NCBI GenBank assembly: GCA_044508265.1
Contig: JBIQIB010000079.1
Location: 1 to 20,775 of the forward strand
Source: JAEZDP01 sp044508265
Lineage (GTDB): Bacteria; Acidobacteriota; Vicinamibacteria; Vicinamibacterales; Vicinamibacteraceae
DNA: 20,775 nt
Direction: 5' to 3'
The notes below the pieces were generated by a model. The model had not been told where the DNA came from, did no database searches, and saw only the letters and a list, made by a program, of their open reading frames with translations. Below are positions 16,983-20,775 of this stretch, piece after piece (within the stretch, counting starts at the first letter, position 1; each line of letters opens with the position of its first letter). The translations under genes were made by a program, and so were the position numbers.

Positions 16983-16996
16983 GAGCCGTCCCTACC
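16983..16996 (-). repeat. REP-like element, half copy C
   Basis: GAGCCGTCC followed by CTACC: on the minus strand this is G, GTAG and the first stem arm, identical to copies A and B. The second arm would lie in the scaffold gap. It has the same orientation as copy B. Confidence 0.75.
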
Positions 16997-17022
16997 TGCA
17001 CCCTCTCCCTGTCGTTCTCTCG

Positions 17023-17028
17023 TATAGA
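17023..17028 (+). promoter_or_regulatory. Candidate -10 element (TATAGA) for the sigma-factor operon
   Basis: TATAGA ends 8 bases before ATG 17037 with no Shine-Dalgarno in between and no good -35. Transcription would start almost at the ATG. The call is weak because of the missing -35. Confidence 0.3.
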
Positions 17029-17036
17029 ACAGTCAG

Positions 17037-17612
17037 ATGGCCGCTCCCGCTCCCGCGATCGCCCTGCCCGCGCCGACCGACGCGCGCGACGACCGTGACG
17101 AGCGGCTGCTCGACGCGGCCCGGGCCGGCGACCTCGACGCCTTCGAGTCGCTCGTGCGCCGCCACCAGCGTCGCGTCTTCGGCCTGGCCGTGCACGCGGT
17201 GCAGGACGAGGGCCTCGCCGAGGAGATCGCGCAGGACGTGTTCGTGCAGCTGCACGCCCACCTCGCGCAGATCGAGTCGAGCCGGCACCTGGCCGCCTGG
17301 CTGCGGCGGGTGGCGAGCCACCGCGTCATCGACGCGCTGCGGAGCCGGAAGACGCCCGTCGCGCTCGAGCTCGTCGGCGAGCCGGCCGTGGACGGCCACC
17401 CGCCCGACCCGCTGGCGGGCCGACTGGTCCGGAAGGCGCTGCAGCGGCTGAGCCCACAGGCGCGGCTTGTCATCGTGATGCGGTACATGGAGGATCTGGC
17501 GCCGACGGAGATTGCCGAGGCGCTCGGGATGTCGATCAACACCGTGAAGAGTCACCTTCGGCGGAGCCTCGCGCTGCTGCGCGCCCGCCTCACCGAGTCG
17601 AGACGCTCATGA
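17037..17612 (+). CDS. ECF-type RNA polymerase sigma factor
   Basis: A 191-residue sigma-70 family protein with only regions 2 and 4. Sigma-2 spans about 34-105 (FESLVRRHQRRVFGLAVHAV, AEEIAQDVFVQLH, AAWLRRVASHRVIDALRSRK). Sigma-4 spans about 128-186, with LSPQARLVIVMRYMEDLAPTEIAEAL and the recognition helix SINTVKSHLRRSLALLR. The N-terminal 20 residues are a Pro/Ala-rich extension. The stop overlaps the next ATG (ATGA), tying it to a single-pass membrane protein and a secreted DUF4252 protein. That layout suggests an envelope-responsive sigma factor held at the membrane by the next gene product. Its regulon cannot be seen here. Confidence 0.95.
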   Translation: MAAPAPAIALPAPTDARDDRDERLLDAARAGDLDAFESLVRRHQRRVFGLAVHAVQDEGLAEEIAQDVFVQLHAHLAQIESSRHLAAWLRRVASHRVIDALRSRKTPVALELVGEPAVDGHPPDPLAGRLVRKALQRLSPQARLVIVMRYMEDLAPTEIAEALGMSINTVKSHLRRSLALLRARLTESRRS

Positions 17613-17971
17613 ACCTGGATGCCCGTCTCCGTCGTGCCCTGCAGCCCGTTGACCCGCCGGACGACTTCGCACGGCGCGTCCGGCGCCGTGTGGAAGCGGC
17701 CGGCCGTGACGTGCAGGCGCCCGGCGCCGGCGTGACCGGCGGCTGGCGATCCTGGCTGGCGACGGCCGCGGCTGTCGCGGCAATCGCTGCCGGCACCTAC
17801 GCCTACCAGGAATACGAACAACGGCGTGAGGCGCTCGCGGCCCGCGCCCAGGTGCTGCTGGGCCTGCAGATCGCGAGCCGAGAGCTCAACGCCGTGCAGC
17901 GCGTCGTCGCGCCGCCCACGTCCGAGAACGACGCGTCCGCCACCACGGCGGTCGCAGGAGAAGACCAATGA
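17609..17971 (+). CDS. Single-pass membrane protein, candidate anti-sigma factor
   Basis: A 120-residue protein. The N-terminal 45 residues are charged and cytoplasmic in character (RLRRALQPVDPPDDFARRVRRRV), a short form of the PxxFxxRVRxR stretch seen at the start of many small membrane anti-sigma-like proteins. One transmembrane helix lies at about 47-65 (WLATAAAVAAIAAGTYAY), followed by a probable coiled region (66-100) and a polar tail. There is no zinc anti-sigma motif (HxxxCxxC). Start and stop both overlap neighbours by ATGA, so it is translated with the sigma factor and the DUF4252 protein. The anti-sigma role is inferred from position and topology. Confidence 0.72.
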   Translation: MNLDARLRRALQPVDPPDDFARRVRRRVEAAGRDVQAPGAGVTGGWRSWLATAAAVAAIAAGTYAYQEYEQRREALAARAQVLLGLQIASRELNAVQRVVAPPTSENDASATTAVAGEDQ

Positions 17972-18531
17972 CCCGGCCCGCCATCCGTCCGTTCCGCTCC
18001 ATCCTGGTGACCGCCGCGGCGCTGGCGCTCGCACTGGGCGCCCGCCCCGCCGCCGCGCAGCAACTGCAGCTGCCGGACCTGTCGAAGATCACGCCGCTTG
18101 CCGCCGACGTCGTGGACGTGTCCGTCGATCAGGCCCTGCTCGGCCTGGCCAGCGGGTTCCTGTCGGGCGAGGAGAACGACGAGGTGCGTGAGCTCGTCAG
18201 CGGGCTGCGGGGCATCTACGTCAAGAGCCTGCAGTTCGACCGCGACGGCGTGGTGGATGCCGCGATGCTCGAGCAGCTGCGTGGCCAGCTGAGCACCGGC
18301 CGCTGGTCGCGCCTGGTCACGGCGCGCTCCTCGAGCGACAAGAGCGACGTCGGCGTCTACCTGTGGCGCGACAACGGCAAGGCCGGCGGCCTCGCCGTGC
18401 TGAGCTCCGGGCCGCGCGAGCTGACCATCGTCAACATCGTCGGCGACATCGACCTGCAGCAGCTGCAGAAGCTCCAGGGCAAGTTCGGCGTCCCCGACGA
18501 CCTCGGGATCGCGAAAGACAAGAAGAAGTGA
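17968..18531 (+). CDS. Secreted DUF4252-domain protein
   Basis: A 187-residue exported protein with a Sec signal peptide (1-30, cleavage after RPAAA). The mature part matches DUF4252: a predicted helix with LLGLASGFLSGEENDEVRELVSGLRGIYVKSLQFD (about 57-92), then the strand pair VGVYLWRD and LAVLSSGPRELTIVNIVGDIDLQQLQKL (about 128-171). The function of this domain is unknown; it is common in Bacteroidota and Acidobacteriota, often with sigma-factor genes as here. It lacks a lipobox and ends in a lysine-rich tail (KDKKK). ATG 17968 follows GGAG at a suitable distance and overlaps the preceding stop. Confidence 0.86.
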   Translation: MTRPAIRPFRSILVTAAALALALGARPAAAQQLQLPDLSKITPLAADVVDVSVDQALLGLASGFLSGEENDEVRELVSGLRGIYVKSLQFDRDGVVDAAMLEQLRGQLSTGRWSRLVTARSSSDKSDVGVYLWRDNGKAGGLAVLSSGPRELTIVNIVGDIDLQQLQKLQGKFGVPDDLGIAKDKKK

Positions 18532-18534
18532 GGC

Positions 18535-18554
18535 GGGCGCGGATTACCGCGCCC
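18535..18554. terminator. Hairpin between convergent genes, candidate two-way terminator
   Basis: GGGCGCGG-ATTA-CCGCGCCC is a perfect 8-bp stem with a 4-base loop, 3 bases after the DUF4252 stop and 7 bases before the end of the SGNH gene on the other strand. It lacks a T-run on either side, so termination strength is uncertain. Confidence 0.6.
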
Positions 18555-18561
18555 CCTCGGA

Positions 18562-19350
18562 TCAGGCCCACTCGAATCCGACGGCCGTGAGCACCGCACG
18601 CGCCAGGATCGCCGCGCCGATGTGATTGAGGTGCACGCGGTCGCCGTTGATCGCCTGTGAGGGCAGCCGCTGCAGCACCGCGTCGAACGCGGCCTGGCTG
18701 TCCACGAGCACGGCGTCGTGCCGCTTCGCCAGCCGCGTGACGATCGCGCCGTACTCGTCCATCCGCGCCCGCATCGGGTCGTCGCGGCGCAGTTCCAGGA
18801 AGAACGGGGTGATCAGGATCAGGCCGCCCGCGAGCAGCGGCCGCGTGCGTGCGAGCACCTCGTCGTAGGTCGACTCGTACTCCACGGGCAGCACGTGGCG
18901 CTCCGGCTGCGCAGGCCTGTCGAACTGCCGCCAGACGTCATTGGCGCCGATCATCACCGAGAGCCAGTCGGGCTTCAGGTCGAGCACGTCGGTCTGCCAG
19001 CGGTTCGCGAGGTCGCGGATCGTGTGGCCGCTGATGCCCGTGTTGATCACCCGGATGCGCCGGTCGGGATACCACGCGCCGAGGAACGCGTCGATCTGCC
19101 GCACGTAGCCGTCGCCGAGCCCGTTGGGCGCTTCGCCGACGGGCCGCGCGCGTCCCGTGTCGGTGATCGAGTCGCCAATCAGCACCCACCGGCTGTTGGG
19201 CGCAATCCGCAGCCCGCCGGCAGGCGCCGCCTGGGCCGGGGCCTGCGCCGCCGCCGCGGCGCGGGGCATCGTGGTCAGGGTCGAGGCGGCCGCCGCTCCG
19301 GCGATCCAGCCGAACATCTCTCGTCGCGTAGGCATGGGGTGACCAGTCAT
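18562..19350 (-). CDS. Tat-exported SGNH/GDSL hydrolase
   Basis: A 262-residue esterase-type hydrolase. The signal peptide has a twin-arginine motif (TRREMFGWIAGAAAAS, RR at 9-10), so it is probably exported folded. SGNH blocks: GDS with nucleophile S61 (VLIGDSITDTG), G108 in NTGISGHT, GAND with N137, and D237-x-x-H240 (DRVHLN). This matches lipases and carbohydrate esterases of the GDSL family; the acyl substrate is unknown. ATG 19348-19350 is one base past the stop of the upstream membrane protein gene; ATG 19335 also gives a full Tat signal, and GTG 19374 has the best Shine-Dalgarno (AGGAG, 5 bases) but a long n-region. It ends the operon with the membrane protein and the macroglobulin. 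Confidence 0.9.
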   Translation of the reverse strand: MTGHPMPTRREMFGWIAGAAAASTLTTMPRAAAAAQAPAQAAPAGGLRIAPNSRWVLIGDSITDTGRARPVGEAPNGLGDGYVRQIDAFLGAWYPDRRIRVINTGISGHTIRDLANRWQTDVLDLKPDWLSVMIGANDVWRQFDRPAQPERHVLPVEYESTYDEVLARTRPLLAGGLILITPFFLELRRDDPMRARMDEYGAIVTRLAKRHDAVLVDSQAAFDAVLQRLPSQAINGDRVHLNHIGAAILARAVLTAVGFEWA

Positions 19351-19351
19351 C

Positions 19352-20080
19352 TCAGGGAGTGCGAAGTGTGCCACGTGTGCTCCTGGCCGCGGCGTCGAGC
19401 ACGACCACCCACGCGAGGTTGGCCGCGAGGAAGACGAGCCCGAGCTTGACGGCGGTGAACGCCATCTCGACCTGCGTCGAGGTGACGGCGGGACGCCAGT
19501 ACACGGCGCGCCACGGCAGCCAGACGAGCAGGACCACCGCGGCGAGCGCCGTCAGCAGCGTGCGCAGCGTGAGCCCGGCGACGAGCCACTTGCCCGACAG
19601 CACGTCGCGGAACCCGTACGCGACAGCCCACGCGAGGCCGGACGCGATCCAGCAGGGCACGAGCACCCACTGCACCAGCGCCACGATCCAGCGGACGAGG
19701 CCGTGCAGCCACGCCGTGTCGGTGACGTCGCCCACGGCGATGGCGGTCGCGTCCACCTCGCCGGCGCGCGACATCCACCAGGCCTCGAAGCTGCCGGCGA
19801 GCCAGCAGAGCACGCCCGCCACGCACACGACGAGGACCGCCGCGGGCAGCAGGCGCGCCGCGGCGCCCCATCCGAGCCAGGCTCGCGGCCCGCCGTGCAG
19901 CGCACGCGCCGCCTGCACTGACGTCAACAGGACGACGAGCAGGCCGCCCGTGAGGAGGAGGGCCGACAGCACGAGCATCAGGACGTTGGCATCCGGCGTG
20001 TTGATCAGCCCGAGATACGCCGCAAAGGCCAGCGCGTGACCCGCGGCGACCGCCACCGTCGCGATCGCGACGCGCGTCAT
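19352..20080 (-). CDS. Polytopic inner-membrane protein of unknown function
   Basis: A 242-residue hydrophobic protein not matched to a named family. About six membrane segments can be seen: near 3-25, 33-56, 76-96, 125-148, 168-188 and 208-228. Between the third and fourth is a polar loop with WWMSRAGEVDATAIAVGDV, and near 155-165 a short charged turn (YGFRDVLSGKW). There are no catalytic motifs, no nucleotide-binding site and no signal peptide apart from the first helix. Its ATG overlaps the stop of the alpha-2-macroglobulin gene (ATGA) and its stop is one base from the SGNH gene start, so it may anchor or assist one of these exported proteins (inference). Confidence 0.75.
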   Translation of the reverse strand: MTRVAIATVAVAAGHALAFAAYLGLINTPDANVLMLVLSALLLTGGLLVVLLTSVQAARALHGGPRAWLGWGAAARLLPAAVLVVCVAGVLCWLAGSFEAWWMSRAGEVDATAIAVGDVTDTAWLHGLVRWIVALVQWVLVPCWIASGLAWAVAYGFRDVLSGKWLVAGLTLRTLLTALAAVVLLVWLPWRAVYWRPAVTSTQVEMAFTAVKLGLVFLAANLAWVVVLDAAARSTRGTLRTP

Positions 20081-20775
20081 GGCTGCGCCTCCCCGACGCC
20101 CGGCCGCGCGATCTCCACCGTCAGCGTCGAACTGGTCGCGATCTCGTCGGGCACGTACATCGGCAGCACGCGCGCGGGCATCGCCCGGAACCGGCCCGGC
20201 GTCGTCGCGCGCAGCAGGTACGCGAACTCGGCCCTGCCGCCGAACTCCTGGAGGAACAGCGCCACGCGGTCGTCACGATACTCGCGATGGCTGCCGAACG
20301 TCCACGGTGGCGGCTTCGCCAGATCGAGCGTCTGCGGATCGGTGACGGCCTCGGCGCCGGCAGGCAGCGGGTCTTCGATCATCAGGTACTGCCAGTCGCC
20401 GGAGCCCGCCACGACGAGACGGACGAGGATCAGGTCGCCCGGCGCGACGGCGCCCTCGAACGGCCGCTCCTCGTAGACCACCCTGTCGTTCCTGCGCACC
20501 GGCGCGAGCGAGAAGTACTGGCGGCTGATCGCGAGCGTGCGGCCGCCCCGGCGCTCGAGGCTCTCGCTCGTGTCGTGATACGTCGCTGCCGCGGCCCAGT
20601 ACGCCGCGCCGCCGGACGCGCGAATCGAGAGGCCGTTGGCGCCGACGTGGGCGGGGAGCGTCACGCGCCGTGGGGAGGCGCTGGTCCAGTCGGCAGCGGT
20701 CAGCGTGACCGACTCCTGTACGCCGCTGTCGCCCTCGACGACGACGGTCACGTCACCCGGCGTCTGCGGCCGCTG
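20077..20775 (-). CDS. Bacterial alpha-2-macroglobulin family protein, C-terminal part
   Basis: The last 232 residues of a larger protein; the frame is open to the window edge, so the true start is beyond it. The visible part matches the final macroglobulin-like domain of bacterial A2M proteins: a strand-rich stretch with GLSIRASGGAAYWAAAATYHDTS, the LVRLVVAGSGDWQYLMIEDPLPAGAEAV region, EYRDDRVALFLQEF, and the closing FAYLLRATTPGRFRAMPARVLPMYVPDEIATSS. These are periplasmic protease-trapping proteins (YfhM/YfaS-like) thought to guard the envelope. The thioester region, if present, would lie upstream outside the window. Its stop overlaps the next gene by ATGA. In E. coli the usual partner is PBP1C; here the partners are a membrane protein and an SGNH hydrolase. 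Confidence 0.85.
   Translation of the reverse strand, partial: QRPQTPGDVTVVVEGDSGVQESVTLTAADWTSASPRRVTLPAHVGANGLSIRASGGAAYWAAAATYHDTSESLERRGGRTLAISRQYFSLAPVRRNDRVVYEERPFEGAVAPGDLILVRLVVAGSGDWQYLMIEDPLPAGAEAVTDPQTLDLAKPPPWTFGSHREYRDDRVALFLQEFGGRAEFAYLLRATTPGRFRAMPARVLPMYVPDEIATSSTLTVEIARPGVGEAQP

Overview
This window is about 20.8 kb of very GC-rich, densely packed bacterial DNA with 20 genes, many of them joined by 4-base ATGA overlaps. The cell is Gram-negative: there is an outer-membrane barrel protein, a lipoprotein-type signal, Tat and Sec signals, and an alpha-2-macroglobulin. The mix of a DUF4252 operon, a GH20-like secreted hydrolase, a compact SET-domain protein and a GTAG-headed hairpin repeat suits Acidobacteriota, perhaps class Vicinamibacteria. 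That placement is inference from gene content; no rRNA or marker gene is present. Two runs of exactly 100 N (9481-9580 and 16883-16982) are scaffold gaps of unknown true length, so the window is three contigs joined together.

Layout. (1) 14-5077, minus strand: a four-gene operon for an outer-membrane barrel protein, a periplasmic type-1-copper (cupredoxin) protein, a membrane histidine kinase and a sigma-54-dependent (NtrC-type) response regulator. A textbook -24/-12 sigma-54 promoter lies directly upstream, and a perfect 20-bp palindrome sits about 73 bp above its predicted start point, so the circuit looks self-regulated. (2) 5129-6223, minus: a tRNA-dihydrouridine synthase with a Dus3-like signature. 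(3) 6308-8782, plus: a three-gene partner-switching module (STAS antagonist, HATPase anti-sigma/kinase, GAF-type sensor with PP2C/SpoIIE phosphatase). (4) 8874-9377, minus: YajQ. (5) 9604-12030, minus: a large secreted GH20/GH67-like hydrolase. (6) 12099-13313, plus: a family III CoA-transferase. (7) 13431-16882, plus: a SET-domain lysine methyltransferase, a YqiA-like alpha/beta hydrolase, and an unusual lipoprotein that joins a penicillin-binding transpeptidase domain, a SpoIID lytic-transglycosylase domain and a HExxH metallopeptidase, cut by the second gap. (8) 17037-18531, plus: an ECF sigma factor, a single-pass candidate anti-sigma protein and a secreted DUF4252 protein. (9) 18562-20775, minus: the end of an alpha-2-macroglobulin, a polytopic membrane protein and a Tat-exported SGNH hydrolase.

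A REP-like element (GTAG head plus a perfect 9-bp hairpin) occurs twice in full and once as a half copy. It supplies the stop codons of two genes, and two of its copies lie at scaffold-gap edges, which probably explains the assembly breaks. The strongest candidates for undescribed biology are the fused peptidoglycan protein, the cupredoxin/porin/sigma-54 signalling operon and the REP family.
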